A stretch of DNA of 64,000 nucleotides from JBPEWY01 sp965224095 (GCA_965224095.1 OZ245039.1:1302001-1366000); one strand, 5' to 3'; positions 45,240-54,662 are shown, numbered from the stretch's first letter. Notes: generated from the letters alone by a model not told the origin. A program made the numbers and translations.

Positions 45240-46200
45240 ACCCATTTCAAACTTTATTGAGAAGTATTTTTTGCATTTTAATGCTGCCACTTTAGTAGAT
45301 GCTGCCAAGGCATACGAGGGCCAGTTAGAGCAGGGGGCCAAAATGTTAGTCTCACTGGCTGGCGCAATGAGTACTGCTGAGCTAGGTAAGATATTTGCAG
45401 AAATGATCCGCCAGGATAAAGTTCATTTCATTTCCTGTACCGGTGCCAATCTGGAAGAAGACATCATGAATCTGGTTGCCCATTCGCACTATAGGCGAAT
45501 ACCACATTATCGAGATCTTACACCACAAGAGGAATGGGAATTATTGGAAAAGGGACTTAACCGCGTTACCGATACCTGTATCCCTGAGGAAGAGGCTTTT
45601 AGACGTTTGCAGAAGCATATTTATAAAATCTGGAAAGAAGCCAACGATAAGGGTGAACGCTATTTCCCGCATGAATATATGTACAAATTGCTACTCTCAG
45701 GTGTATTGGAAGAGTACTACGAAATTGATTTAAAAGATTCCTGGATGTACGCCGCTGCCGAAAAAAACCTACCCATGGTAGTACCGGGATGGGAAGACAG
45801 TACTATGGGAAATATTTTTGCGAGTTATGTAATTAAAAACCAGCTCAATGCTAATACTATCAAGTCCGGTATAGAATATATGACATTTTTAGCCGACTGG
45901 TATATGCATAGTTCTTCGAAGGGTATTGGCTTTTTTCAAATTGGCGGAGGTATTGCCGGTGATTTTCCAATTTGTGTGGTTCCCATGCTATATCAGGATC
46001 TGGAGCAAACTAACACTCCATTCTGGAGTTACTTTTGCCAAATATCCGATTCTACCACAAGTTACGGATCCTATTCAGGCGCCGTACCCAATGAAAAAAT
46101 AACCTGGGGGAAATTAGGAATCGACACTCCTAAATTTATTATTGAAAGCGACGCTACCATTGTTGCTCCTTTAATTTTCGCTTATCTTTTAAACATGTAA
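45229..46200 (+). CDS. Deoxyhypusine synthase-like enzyme (probable polyamine synthase)
   Basis: 323 residues from the ATG at 45229 (the longer ORF runs inside speB and is rejected). Motifs SLAGAMSTAELGKIFAEMI and HFISCTGANLEEDIMNLVAHSHY are NAD-site regions of deoxyhypusine synthase. The catalytic lysine motif ITWGKLGID (Lys295) is kept, while the GGGVVKHH loop of eukaryotic enzymes is replaced by GGGIAGDFP. Bacteria have no eIF5A, and bacterial relatives have been reported to make homospermidine. Operon position after speA and speB fits a role on putrescine. Confidence 0.85.
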   Translation: MTTKPISNFIEKYFLHFNAATLVDAAKAYEGQLEQGAKMLVSLAGAMSTAELGKIFAEMIRQDKVHFISCTGANLEEDIMNLVAHSHYRRIPHYRDLTPQEEWELLEKGLNRVTDTCIPEEEAFRRLQKHIYKIWKEANDKGERYFPHEYMYKLLLSGVLEEYYEIDLKDSWMYAAAEKNLPMVVPGWEDSTMGNIFASYVIKNQLNANTIKSGIEYMTFLADWYMHSSSKGIGFFQIGGGIAGDFPICVVPMLYQDLEQTNTPFWSYFCQISDSTTSYGSYSGAVPNEKITWGKLGIDTPKFIIESDATIVAPLIFAYLLNM

Positions 46201-46204
46201 ACCT

Positions 46205-46492
46205 ATGCTACGTAAAATAATTGACAGTTCTAAACTTAACAAAGAAATTTTAGCCCTCTTTATCGAAAAATTTCCGGATGGATATGATGATGAAGATATC
46301 ATCACCTTTCGAAATGCCAAAAATGAGGTTATAGAGGCCGTGGAAATTAAAACAGAAGACACCATTTACCTTATTAAGGTAGGCAAACGACTTATCAAGG
46401 CCCTTGAAGAGTATGATAACAATGAGGACCACGAAGAGGATGACGGGGATTCAAATAATATAACCGATTTACCAAACGAAGAAATGGAATAA
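46205..46492 (+). CDS. Small acidic protein of the polyamine operon
   Basis: 95 residues, very acidic, with KEILALFIEKFPDGYDDEDIITFRNAKNEVIEAVEIKTEDTIYLIKVGKRL and a low-complexity tail YDNNEDHEEDDGDSNN. No family recognised. Lies 4 bp after the DHS-like gene and its stop overlaps the next ATG by one base, so it is co-translated with both. A regulatory or polyamine-binding role is possible but not shown. Confidence 0.8.
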   Translation: MLRKIIDSSKLNKEILALFIEKFPDGYDDEDIITFRNAKNEVIEAVEIKTEDTIYLIKVGKRLIKALEEYDNNEDHEEDDGDSNNITDLPNEEME

Positions 46493-46731
46493 TGGAACTG
46501 GTACGATTTAAGGAATATAAAGACGGATATTACTCTTTTGAGTTTGAGAACGGAGAACTTTTGGTATTCGAAGAAATTCACCCCAAAGTATTGACCAAAT
46601 ACAACCTCAAAGGAGACAAAACCTTAATTGATGAATTGTTTTACCTGTCGTATTCCGAGATCGTGGATGATGATCAGGACAATCTTATCATCTATAGAAT
46701 TGAATATCTTGAATTAATAAATATTAATTAA
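46492..46731 (+). CDS. Small hypothetical protein of the polyamine operon
   Basis: 79 residues starting in the TAATG overlap with the previous gene. MELVRFKEYKDGYYSFEFENGELLVFEEIHPKVL reads as a beta-rich small domain; the end is acidic (EIVDDDQDNLIIYRIEYLEL). No family recognised. Last member of the tightly packed run speA-speB-DHS-like-46205-46492. Confidence 0.75.
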   Translation: MELVRFKEYKDGYYSFEFENGELLVFEEIHPKVLTKYNLKGDKTLIDELFYLSYSEIVDDDQDNLIIYRIEYLELININ

Positions 46732-46732
46732 A

Positions 46733-47146
46733 ATGAAAACTGTATTTCATCTTTCTTTACCCTGTTATAACGTTCTTGAAACCAAAAATTTCTACACTGA
46801 CATTCTGGGAGCTCAATCGGGAAGAGAATCGGAAAATTGGGTGGATATTAACCTGTACGGGCATCAAATGACCTTTGCGCAGGTTGGAAATTTTAGCTTT
46901 CACAATCCTAATTATGTATTCGAAAAGAAAATTTTACCCTCTTTTCACTTTGGAATTATTTTGGACTTTAACGACTGGGAATCATTATATATAAAAATGA
47001 ACAGGGAAAATCTCGACATTGTTGCAGGTACTACTTTTTTGAAAAATAAACCGGGAGAACACATTTCTTTTTTCGTTAAAGATCCAAACGGCTTTATGAT
47101 AGAATTTAAAAGCTTCAGGGAAAGTGATTCTATTTTCACAAAGTAG
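46733..47146 (+). CDS. VOC family (glyoxalase-like) protein
   Basis: 137 residues. VFHLSLPCYNVLETKNFYTDILGAQSGRESENWVDINLYGHQMTFAQV and PGEHISFFVKDPNGFMIEFKSF match the vicinal-oxygen-chelate fold, with His5-region, central and Glu metal ligands. Substrate unknown. It starts 1 bp after the preceding stop codon, so it may be read through from the polyamine operon. Confidence 0.88.
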   Translation: MKTVFHLSLPCYNVLETKNFYTDILGAQSGRESENWVDINLYGHQMTFAQVGNFSFHNPNYVFEKKILPSFHFGIILDFNDWESLYIKMNRENLDIVAGTTFLKNKPGEHISFFVKDPNGFMIEFKSFRESDSIFTK

Positions 47147-47254
47147 TTTCATTAAAATCTATATATCACGCCTAACGCTTTTATACAAATTAAAAATCCG
47201 TTACATTTATAAGCAGCATCCAACAGATGGATGTGTACTGTTATACATGCATAA

Positions 47255-47266
47255 TTGTTAGCTGTA
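47255..47266. repeat. 12-bp inverted repeat flanking the HAD gene, left copy
   Basis: TTGTTAGCTGTA, exact reverse complement of TACAGCTAACAA at 47982-47993, on the other side of the HAD gene. A GCCTAAC (attC-type RYYYAAC) lies upstream near 47172. Confidence 0.55.
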
Positions 47267-47282
47267 ATTAAAATTTAACTTT

Positions 47283-47990
47283 GTGAAAATCAATGCAATT
47301 CTTTGGGATTATGATGGAACTCTGGTTAATTCCGTGCCAAAGAATATCGACATTACCAAACAAATCCTGACCGAAGTTGCCCCGAGGTTAACCGGGGAAA
47401 ATTTACCGCAACACCTAAAAAGTGAAGCCTCATATCACCTGGCCAATCATCAATCGAAAAACTGGCAGGATCTATACTTGAATTATTATGGGATGTCAGA
47501 ATCTGAAATGCTTCAGGCGGGAACTTTATGGACAAAATATCAGCTGAAAAATACCACCCCTGTGGAATTATTTGTGGAAATCGAACAAACCATTAATCAA
47601 ATTCATATCCCTCAGGGAATATGTTCGCAAAATTCGTCCAGGAATATAAGTCAAGTATTGGAATATAACTCTTTGGCACATAAGTTTCAGGCAATCGTGG
47701 GTTATGACGATATTCCAAATAATACACAAAAACCTAACCCTTACGGCGGACTAAAATGTATAGAAAAAATGTTTGGAAATACTACCGACAAAACTATTTT
47801 TTATATCGGAAATCATGAGGGTGACGTTGAATTTGCAAGAAATATAGACAGGGAACTAAATGGAAAAAGCAAGGTCATTGCTATAACAGCAAAATATAGC
47901 GGAGCGCAAACGAGCTTGTGGAAATACAAAGCAGACTTTGAAATCGAAAGACCTTCCGAACTAGTTAAAATAATAAATAACTACAGCTAA
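47283..47990 (+). CDS. HAD-superfamily hydrolase
   Basis: 235 residues, starting at GTG (47283), the only usual start after an in-frame stop at 47265-47267. WDYDGTLVNS holds the nucleophile and acid/base aspartates (motif I), GICSQNSSRN fits motif II, and FYIGNHEGDVEFARN fits motif IV. Likely a phosphatase of the phosphoglycolate/PpaX type; substrate unknown. A TAACTTTG box overlaps the start codon. The gene is framed by a 12-bp inverted repeat. Confidence 0.85.
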   Translation: MKINAILWDYDGTLVNSVPKNIDITKQILTEVAPRLTGENLPQHLKSEASYHLANHQSKNWQDLYLNYYGMSESEMLQAGTLWTKYQLKNTTPVELFVEIEQTINQIHIPQGICSQNSSRNISQVLEYNSLAHKFQAIVGYDDIPNNTQKPNPYGGLKCIEKMFGNTTDKTIFYIGNHEGDVEFARNIDRELNGKSKVIAITAKYSGAQTSLWKYKADFEIERPSELVKIINNYS

Positions 47991-47993
47991 CAA
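47982..47993. repeat. 12-bp inverted repeat flanking the HAD gene, right copy
   Basis: TACAGCTAACAA, overlapping the HAD stop codon (TAA at 47988-47990), and followed by CAGCTGTAAT. Partner of 47255-47266. Confidence 0.55.
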
Positions 47994-48135
47994 CAGCTGT
48001 AATCCATTGCCGTTTTAATCTATTTATAGTAACTTGGTTGTATAACGATCTGCGATTCCTGCCTACAAAATTCTTCCTCGAATTTTTCTTGTAACGGAAT
48101 TATGTCTGAATCGTTGTGTATCATACCTCAAAACA

Positions 48136-48573
48136 ATGCAGGGAAAAATAATCATCATAATACTTCTTACCTTATCCTTTAAAGGATTTAGTACGGAATT
48201 AGACACCTTAGACTATTGGCTCGTTTATCGAAACGATAAAATAATTGCAAAATTCAATGCGCTTTCCAAAGACCTGAGCATTAAAATAGATAAATCTGAA
48301 ATCAAGAAATCCGATACAATTTCAATCAGATATGGAAAAGATACCCGATGTTTGAATTGTACATATATTTTGTTTGTTCGTGATGAAAAAAAGCGAAAAT
48401 TAAGAATTACGGAATCCGACAATTATTGGAGTAAATTATCTTTCAGACTTGCTGACTTAATCGAATTCGGGCAAAAAAATAAAAGTAAACGTTACGATTT
48501 TTATTACTGGGAACGGGATGGTAACGGAAAAAATCAGCCCATGAAATTAGTATTGAAAATAACATTGGAATAA
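48136..48573 (+). CDS. Exported hypothetical protein
   Basis: 145 residues with signal peptide MQGKIIIIILLTLSFKGFSTE. The mature part has WLVYRNDKIIAKFNALSKDLSIKIDKSEIKKSDTISIRYGKDTRCLNCTYILFVRDEKKRKLRITES and a CLNC pair. No family recognised. 6 bp before the next lipoprotein gene, so the two are probably one transcript. Confidence 0.7.
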   Translation: MQGKIIIIILLTLSFKGFSTELDTLDYWLVYRNDKIIAKFNALSKDLSIKIDKSEIKKSDTISIRYGKDTRCLNCTYILFVRDEKKRKLRITESDNYWSKLSFRLADLIEFGQKNKSKRYDFYYWERDGNGKNQPMKLVLKITLE

Positions 48574-48579
48574 AAGCGT

Positions 48580-49164
48580 ATGAATAAAATATTCTTTATT
48601 ATAATCTCTGTGATTTCTTTAGGTTGTCAAACACAATCTAAAAGCCATAATAATGAAAAAAACAGAATTGAATTATTACCGGAACCGGATAAGCATCTTA
48701 GAACTGAATACGAAAATAAAATTCGTAAAATGAGTGAAGATAGTTTATGGAACCATATTGTTTTTGAAAAGGGTGGTTGCTTGGTAGGAGAACAATACGT
48801 TACAGATAATAAATCACATAGAGCGTCGAAAACTCCTATTTTTAGCAGTCCGGATTGGAAAATATTGATAACAAAAGACAAAACGATGCTGACCGATTTT
48901 CTAATTGGTAAACTTTCCGATACAACAAAAACGGAAATTCATACCTGTCCTTTTTTCAGAGCGACAAATGGAGAGATGGCTGTTTATACACTTCAATATC
49001 TTCACCATAAAAATTGGTATGATTTTCCCGAATTTAACGAGTTTAAGGATAAAGAATATAAAAGTGCGACGGAGCAGCCACAAATATGGTTGCAGCATAT
49101 ATTAAACAGTGTATCCGAAAGGAAAAAATTAGCGGAGCTGTATCGCAGGGAGCTGAAAGAGTAA
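48580..49164 (+). CDS. Hypothetical lipoprotein
   Basis: 194 residues. MNKIFFIIISVISLGC is a lipobox signal. The mature part is hydrophilic and aromatic (LYRRELKE end; NGEMAVYTLQYLHHKNWYDFPEFNEFKDKEYKSATEQPQIWLQHIL). No family recognised. Probably transcribed with the 48136 gene. The two genes show AT-rich codon use compared with the purine cluster that follows. Confidence 0.7.
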   Translation: MNKIFFIIISVISLGCQTQSKSHNNEKNRIELLPEPDKHLRTEYENKIRKMSEDSLWNHIVFEKGGCLVGEQYVTDNKSHRASKTPIFSSPDWKILITKDKTMLTDFLIGKLSDTTKTEIHTCPFFRATNGEMAVYTLQYLHHKNWYDFPEFNEFKDKEYKSATEQPQIWLQHILNSVSERKKLAELYRRELKE

Positions 49165-49312
49165 AAAACCTGCCATACTAACCTACATAAAATCATAGCT
49201 TCCACACATTCGCTTCGCAGTACATACGGGCCGTTATATGCCGGTGGCATACATTCCCAATTCTTTTTTTAAAATTTTATTACATTTAAAGAATACTAAT
49301 ACTATAAAACTT

Positions 49313-50335
49313 ATGCCGAATAATTCAATTCAGGAATTTATTGAACGTATTCCTAAAGTGGAGCTTCATTTGCATATAGAAGGTACCTTTGAACCGGAGC
49401 TGATGTTTGAGATTGCCAATCGAAATAATATTCAGATAAAATACAACAATGTTGAGGCCTTAAAGAGTGCCTATAACTTTAACAATCTTCAGGAATTTCT
49501 GGATATTTACTATGAAGGGGCCAATGTGCTTATTAAAGAGCAGGATTTTTACGATCTCACCTGGGCTTATCTCACCAAAATACACGAACAAAATGTGGTA
49601 CATACCGAAATATTCTTCGACCCTCAGACACATACCGGCCGGGGTATTCCCTTTGATTCGGTAATTCGGGGAATACGGCGTGCCATGGAAGACGGAAAGG
49701 AACAGTTGGGTATAAGTTATCGGCTTATTATGTCGTTCCTTCGCCATCTGGACGAAGCATCTGCTTTCAGGACCCTGGAAGAGGCATTACCCTACCGTAA
49801 TTGGATTGCCGGTATCGGGCTGGATTCTTCGGAGTTGGGGAATCCTCCGTCCAAATTTGAGCGGGTTTTTGCCAAAGCACGGGAAGAAGGCTTTGCCGTG
49901 GTTGCCCATGCCGGAGAAGAAGGACCGGCAGCGTATATATGGGAGGCATTAGACTTACTCAAAGTGGTTCGAATAGACCACGGAAACCGCGCTATGGAAG
50001 ATGATCGGCTGATGCATCGGCTGGCGGAAACGCAAATGCCCCTCACCCTTTGCCCGCTCTCTAATCTGGAGCTAAAAGTAGTACAGGACCTCAAAGATCA
50101 TCCCATTGTAAAAATGATGGATCGGAACCTTCTGGTGACCGTTAATTCGGACGATCCTGCTTACTTTGGTGGTTATATGAATGAAAATTATATCGGGATA
50201 GCCAAAGCACTGGATCTGTCTAAACAACAAATCGCTCAACTGGTCAAAAACAGTTTTACAGCCAGTTGGTTATCGGATGATGAAAAAGCACAATACCTGG
50301 CATCTATAGATCAGTTTTCCAACAACTTTCAATAA
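49313..50335 (+). CDS. Adenine deaminase (adenosine deaminase family)
   Basis: 340 residues from the ATG at 49313; the 25 codons upstream lie in non-coding-like DNA. Converts adenine to hypoxanthine. Metal site: ELHLHIEGT, VAHAGEEGP and VNSDDPAYFGGY. The AYNFNNLQEFLDIYYEGANVL and FFDPQTHTGRGIPFDSV segments are those of the Aah1/PA0148-type adenine deaminases rather than true adenosine deaminases. It leads the purine-degradation cluster, which supports the free-base substrate. Confidence 0.9.
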   Translation: MPNNSIQEFIERIPKVELHLHIEGTFEPELMFEIANRNNIQIKYNNVEALKSAYNFNNLQEFLDIYYEGANVLIKEQDFYDLTWAYLTKIHEQNVVHTEIFFDPQTHTGRGIPFDSVIRGIRRAMEDGKEQLGISYRLIMSFLRHLDEASAFRTLEEALPYRNWIAGIGLDSSELGNPPSKFERVFAKAREEGFAVVAHAGEEGPAAYIWEALDLLKVVRIDHGNRAMEDDRLMHRLAETQMPLTLCPLSNLELKVVQDLKDHPIVKMMDRNLLVTVNSDDPAYFGGYMNENYIGIAKALDLSKQQIAQLVKNSFTASWLSDDEKAQYLASIDQFSNNFQ

Positions 50336-50431
50336 GTTTAAACAAAGGTTACGAAAAATCGGTGGTCCTTTCGGGGCCGGATTGCTCCTGACAAAAAATC
50401 GTATATTCGTTATACACTCAATACATTCTAA

Positions 50432-50911
50432 ATGAAGAAAAAAGACAAAGAAAAATTTATGCTGGAAGCGGTACATACCGCACTTAGAGGAATGAATAAC
50501 AATGAAGGAGGGCCCTTTGGGTGTGTTATAGTAAAAGATGGTAAAATTGTAGGGAGAGGCAATAATCGTGTTACCTCTACCAACGATCCCACGGCTCATG
50601 CCGAAGTAAATGCTATTCGGGATGCCTGTAAAAACCTGGGCACTTTTCAATTGGACGGATGTGAAATATATACCTCCTGCGAGCCTTGTCCCATGTGTTT
50701 AGGAGCTATTTACTGGGCCAGACCCGATAAAGTATATTATGGAAGTAATCAGATTGATGCTGCCAATATAGGGTTTGACGACGCCTTTATTTATGAGGAA
50801 ATTCCGCTGCCCTATAACGAGCGGAGCATTCCTTTTGAGCAACTGGGCAGAGAACTGGCATTGGAACCTTTTGTACAGTGGAGAGATAAGGAAGATAAAA
50901 TTGAATATTAG
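50432..50911 (+). CDS. guaD: Guanine deaminase (CDA fold)
   Basis: 159 residues. Deaminates guanine to xanthine. Zinc motifs: DPTAHAEVNAIRDAC (His, Glu) and TSCEPCPMCLGAIYWARP (two Cys). The whole sequence follows the B. subtilis GuaD pattern, including DAANIGFDDAFIYEEIPLPYNERSIPF. A tRNA adenosine deaminase would lack this C-terminal part. It sits between the adenine deaminase and xdhA genes, 14 bp before the latter. Confidence 0.93.
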   Translation: MKKKDKEKFMLEAVHTALRGMNNNEGGPFGCVIVKDGKIVGRGNNRVTSTNDPTAHAEVNAIRDACKNLGTFQLDGCEIYTSCEPCPMCLGAIYWARPDKVYYGSNQIDAANIGFDDAFIYEEIPLPYNERSIPFEQLGRELALEPFVQWRDKEDKIEY

Positions 50912-50925
50912 GGAGCCTTTAAAAC

Positions 50926-52341
50926 ATGATCGAATTTATCCTAAACCATAAAACCATTAAAACGGACTGTAATCCGGGTATGACCTTACTGGATTTTGTA
51001 AGATATGAACAACAGCTTACGGGAACCAAGATCGGGTGTCGGGAAGGTGATTGCGGTGCCTGTACTGTTTTGATCGGGACTTTAAACCAAAAGGGGGATA
51101 CCGTACACTACCACAGTATTACTTCCTGTATTTCCCCCTTGGGGAATGCCCGCGGGAAACATGTAGTTACTGTTGAAGGCACTAACTTAAAAGAAAAACT
51201 CAATGTAGTACAGGAAGCCATGAAAATGCATTACGCCACACAGTGTGGATTCTGTACGCCGGGTTTTGTAGTTTCCCTTACCGGTTTTTCCCTTTCCGAA
51301 AACAGTAAGGAGTACGAACAGGCACTGGATGCTATAAGTGGAAACATCTGCAGATGCACAGGGTATAAATCTATTGAAAAAGCTGCCTGTGAAGTCAGTA
51401 AAAAGGTAAAAGAGAATCCCGGGCATTCGATGGAATGGCTTATTGAAAACAATTTTATTCCCGGATATTTTTCTGAAATTCCGGAGCGCTTAAAGTCACT
51501 CACTATTCCGGAAAAGAGTAACACTTCAGGTCCGTTTGTAGCCGGAGGAACAGATTTATATGTACAACGGGCAGATCAATTGATAGATAATCCGGTTACA
51601 TTGACATTGAACCGCGAAGAATTAAAAGGAATAACCATCGATAAGCAGCTTTGTACCGTAGGGGCCGGAAATACGGTTTCAGACCTGTGGAACCATTCGG
51701 AATTACTTAAGTATTTCCCTAAACTCAGAACGCATCTGAAACTGGTGTCTTCCGAACAGATCAGGAATATGGCCACCTTAGGCGGAAATCTGGTAAATGC
51801 ATCTCCCATAGGAGATATGACACTTTTTTTTATGGCTCTGGATAGTACCTTAACCCTAACGGGGCCGGAATCAGAGGAAAGGACGCTTCCGCTAAAGCTC
51901 TTTTACAAAGGGTATAAAACCATGGATCTGAACAAGGGAGAGCTTATCAAAAACCTCTCCTTTAAACTGCCTGAAAAAACCGGTAGTTTTAACTTTGAAA
52001 AAGTGTCTAAACGTACCCATTTAGATATTGCCAGTGTAAATAGCGCCGCACTAATTGATGTACAGAACGGAATTGTAAGAAAGGCTCATATTGCCATAGG
52101 AGGCGTGGCCGCCATTCCATTGTACTTACATAAAACAACCGCATTCCTGCAAGGAAAACCCCTGAATTCGGAATTGATAGCTGCCGCCAATCAGGTATTG
52201 CAGGAAGAAATTTCTCCTATCAGCGACGTTCGGGGCTCGGAAGCATATAAGCGACTCCTGGCCCGTCAGCTGCTCTATGCGCATTTTACCACGCTTTTCC
52301 CGGAGCAATGTTCCTTTAAAACCCTTGTTACGCATGCATAA
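50926..52341 (+). CDS. xdhA: Xanthine dehydrogenase small subunit (FeS and FAD)
   Basis: 471 residues. An N-terminal ferredoxin-type 2Fe-2S cluster (GCREGDCGACTVL) is followed by the second cluster (CGFCTPG ... ICRCTGY, about residues 108-145). The FAD domain begins near residue 195 (FVAGGTDLYVQRADQL) and has NMATLGGNLVNASPIGDM. It passes electrons from the molybdenum subunit to NAD or another acceptor. Its stop overlaps the xdhB start by 8 bp. Confidence 0.96.
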   Translation: MIEFILNHKTIKTDCNPGMTLLDFVRYEQQLTGTKIGCREGDCGACTVLIGTLNQKGDTVHYHSITSCISPLGNARGKHVVTVEGTNLKEKLNVVQEAMKMHYATQCGFCTPGFVVSLTGFSLSENSKEYEQALDAISGNICRCTGYKSIEKAACEVSKKVKENPGHSMEWLIENNFIPGYFSEIPERLKSLTIPEKSNTSGPFVAGGTDLYVQRADQLIDNPVTLTLNREELKGITIDKQLCTVGAGNTVSDLWNHSELLKYFPKLRTHLKLVSSEQIRNMATLGGNLVNASPIGDMTLFFMALDSTLTLTGPESEERTLPLKLFYKGYKTMDLNKGELIKNLSFKLPEKTGSFNFEKVSKRTHLDIASVNSAALIDVQNGIVRKAHIAIGGVAAIPLYLHKTTAFLQGKPLNSELIAAANQVLQEEISPISDVRGSEAYKRLLARQLLYAHFTTLFPEQCSFKTLVTHA

Positions 52342-54658
52342 GAATAGGCCACATACCGGGCTTCATGATCTTAAGTCAAAGGTGGATGCTTCCTTAAAAG
52401 AAAGTACCCGCAATATTGATTCGTATACGCATGTCCGGGGAGAATCTGTTTATGTCGATGATATCACCGTACGGAAAGACACCTTATTTTCTGTGGTATT
52501 TGATGCTCCCAAAGCACATGGAAAAATAAAAAGTGTAGATTACACTAAGGCAAAGGCTTTTCCGGGGGTCGAACGTATTTTTACGGCAGCAGATATTCCG
52601 GGGGAAAATCAGATTGGAGGAATTTTCCCGGATGAACCCCTGTTTGCCGAAAATGAAATTCATTACTGGGGGCAACCCATTGCCCTGATCGTGGCAGAAT
52701 CGGAATTCATTGCACGGCAGGCAAGGCAGCTTATTACTATTGAAATAGATGAACTCCCGGTAATCAGTACAGCTAAAGAGGCACGAAAAAAAGGGAGTTT
52801 TATTAGTGCTCCCAGATCGTTTCATTTAGGACATACAGACAAGGGATTTGAGTCTTGCGAATATATTTTTGAAGGAACCGCTTTCTCCAATGGTCAGGAA
52901 CAATTGTATATCGAAGCCCAGGGTGCATATTCCGAACCTTTGGAAAATGGCAATATCCGGATCACCTCTTCTACTCAGGGGCCCACGGCAGTACAGAAAA
53001 CCGCAGCCCGGGTTTTGGGAGTTGCCATGCATAAAATTGAGGTAGACGTAACCCGACTGGGTGGCGGCTTTGGAGGAAAAGAAGATCAGGCCACACCCTG
53101 GGCGGTCATGGCGGCCCTGGCTACGTATCACCTAAACAAATCGGTAAAACTTATACTAAACAGGCATGACGACCTGCGAATGACAGGTAAACGGCATCCC
53201 TATGAAAGTACTTATAAGATTGGATTGTCCAAAGATTTTAAAATCCTGGCATACGAAGCCGAATTCATGCAAAATGCCGGAGCAGCAGCAGATTTATCTC
53301 CTGCCATTGCCGAACGTACCCTGTTTCATGCCACCAACAGCTACTTTGTTCCTAATGTAAAGACAACCGTATTTAGCTGTAAAACACATTTACCGCCTAA
53401 CACCGCCTTTCGCGGGTTTGGAGGGCCACAGGGAATGTTTGTCATAGAATCGGCCATTGCGCATGCCGCTTCGGAATTGGGTGTTGCCGCCAGTCAGATC
53501 CAGGAAAAAAATTTATTGCAGGAAAACAATCAGTTCCCGTATGGCCAAATCGCTACCCTGGTGGAAGCAGAAAATTCCTGGCGCACTGCCAAACATCTAT
53601 TTGATCTGGAATCCCTGCAGCAGGAAGTAAAAGACTTTAATCAACATCATTACGATCGTAAAAAAGGCCTGGCCTTAATGCCTATTGCCTTTGGTATTTC
53701 CTTTACCAACACGCCCATGAATCACGCCCGTGCACTGGTACATATCTATCAGGATGGTTCGGTAGGTATCAGTACGGCAGCCGTGGAAATGGGGCAGGGC
53801 GTTAATACAAAACTCCAACAGATTGCGGCGCAGGTATTTTCCATTGCCTCCGAACGGGTGAAAATAGAATCGACCAATACCACTCGTGTGGCCAACACCT
53901 CTCCTTCGGCAGCGAGTTCTACCGCCGACCTCAACGGGAAAGCGCTTTTAAAAGCATGTAATACTTTACTGGAACGGCTTATCGAAGTAGCTTCGGAAGA
54001 ATTGAATACCGACAAGGCCGCTATTGAAATCAGGAAGGAAACTGTTTATACAGCCAAGAAAAAAACAACATTAACCTGGGAAGCACTAATCGCCAAAGCC
54101 ATGCTAAAACGAGTAGCTTTAACCGAAAACGCGCATTATGCCACCCCGGTAATCCATTTTGATAAAACCAGGGAAAAAGGGCATCCCTTTGCCTACCATG
54201 TGTACGGAACTGCTATTATTACCGCAACGGTAGATTGTATAAGGGGAACCTATGAATTCAACTCGGTTAAGATTGTTCATGACTACGGAAAAAGCATGAG
54301 TAAAGGAATCGATCTGGGGCAGGTAGAAGGTGCCCTGGCTCAAGGTATCGGTTGGATGACCATGGAGGAAATTGCCTATAACGAGCAGGGGCGGTTATTA
54401 TCGAATGCATTATCCACTTATAAAGTTCCCGACATTTTTTCCATACCTAAAACGGTTGATGTAATTCCTTTGGAAACGCCGGGAAATGAAATGGCCATAC
54501 TGAAATCGAAAGCCGTGGGAGAGCCTCCGCTTATGTATGGGATCGGGGCTTATTTTGCCATTCAAAATGCCATCAAGGCCTTTAACCCGCAATACAAAAT
54601 GCGTTTCCATGCTCCGATGACCCCGGAGAAAGTATTGATGGGCCTCTATAGCAAATAA
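52334..54658 (+). CDS. xdhB: Xanthine dehydrogenase molybdenum-binding subunit
   Basis: 774 residues from the ATG at 52334, within the end of xdhA (the longer ORF from 52277 overlaps xdhA further). Oxidises hypoxanthine and xanthine to urate. Motifs: GGGFGGKEDQ, AFRGFGGPQGMF, AAVEMGQGVNTKLQQIAAQ and the catalytic glutamate in AVGEPPLMYGIGAY. Length and order match the XdhB branch. Needs molybdopterin; its maturation factor XdhC is encoded at 60824-61594. Confidence 0.96.
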   Translation: MHKNRPHTGLHDLKSKVDASLKESTRNIDSYTHVRGESVYVDDITVRKDTLFSVVFDAPKAHGKIKSVDYTKAKAFPGVERIFTAADIPGENQIGGIFPDEPLFAENEIHYWGQPIALIVAESEFIARQARQLITIEIDELPVISTAKEARKKGSFISAPRSFHLGHTDKGFESCEYIFEGTAFSNGQEQLYIEAQGAYSEPLENGNIRITSSTQGPTAVQKTAARVLGVAMHKIEVDVTRLGGGFGGKEDQATPWAVMAALATYHLNKSVKLILNRHDDLRMTGKRHPYESTYKIGLSKDFKILAYEAEFMQNAGAAADLSPAIAERTLFHATNSYFVPNVKTTVFSCKTHLPPNTAFRGFGGPQGMFVIESAIAHAASELGVAASQIQEKNLLQENNQFPYGQIATLVEAENSWRTAKHLFDLESLQQEVKDFNQHHYDRKKGLALMPIAFGISFTNTPMNHARALVHIYQDGSVGISTAAVEMGQGVNTKLQQIAAQVFSIASERVKIESTNTTRVANTSPSAASSTADLNGKALLKACNTLLERLIEVASEELNTDKAAIEIRKETVYTAKKKTTLTWEALIAKAMLKRVALTENAHYATPVIHFDKTREKGHPFAYHVYGTAIITATVDCIRGTYEFNSVKIVHDYGKSMSKGIDLGQVEGALAQGIGWMTMEEIAYNEQGRLLSNALSTYKVPDIFSIPKTVDVIPLETPGNEMAILKSKAVGEPPLMYGIGAYFAIQNAIKAFNPQYKMRFHAPMTPEKVLMGLYSK

Positions 54659-54662
54659 TCGT

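Noticed and set aside
49313..50335. True adenosine deaminase
   Set aside because: Sequence pattern follows adenine deaminases of the Aah1/PA0148 type and the cluster handles free bases.
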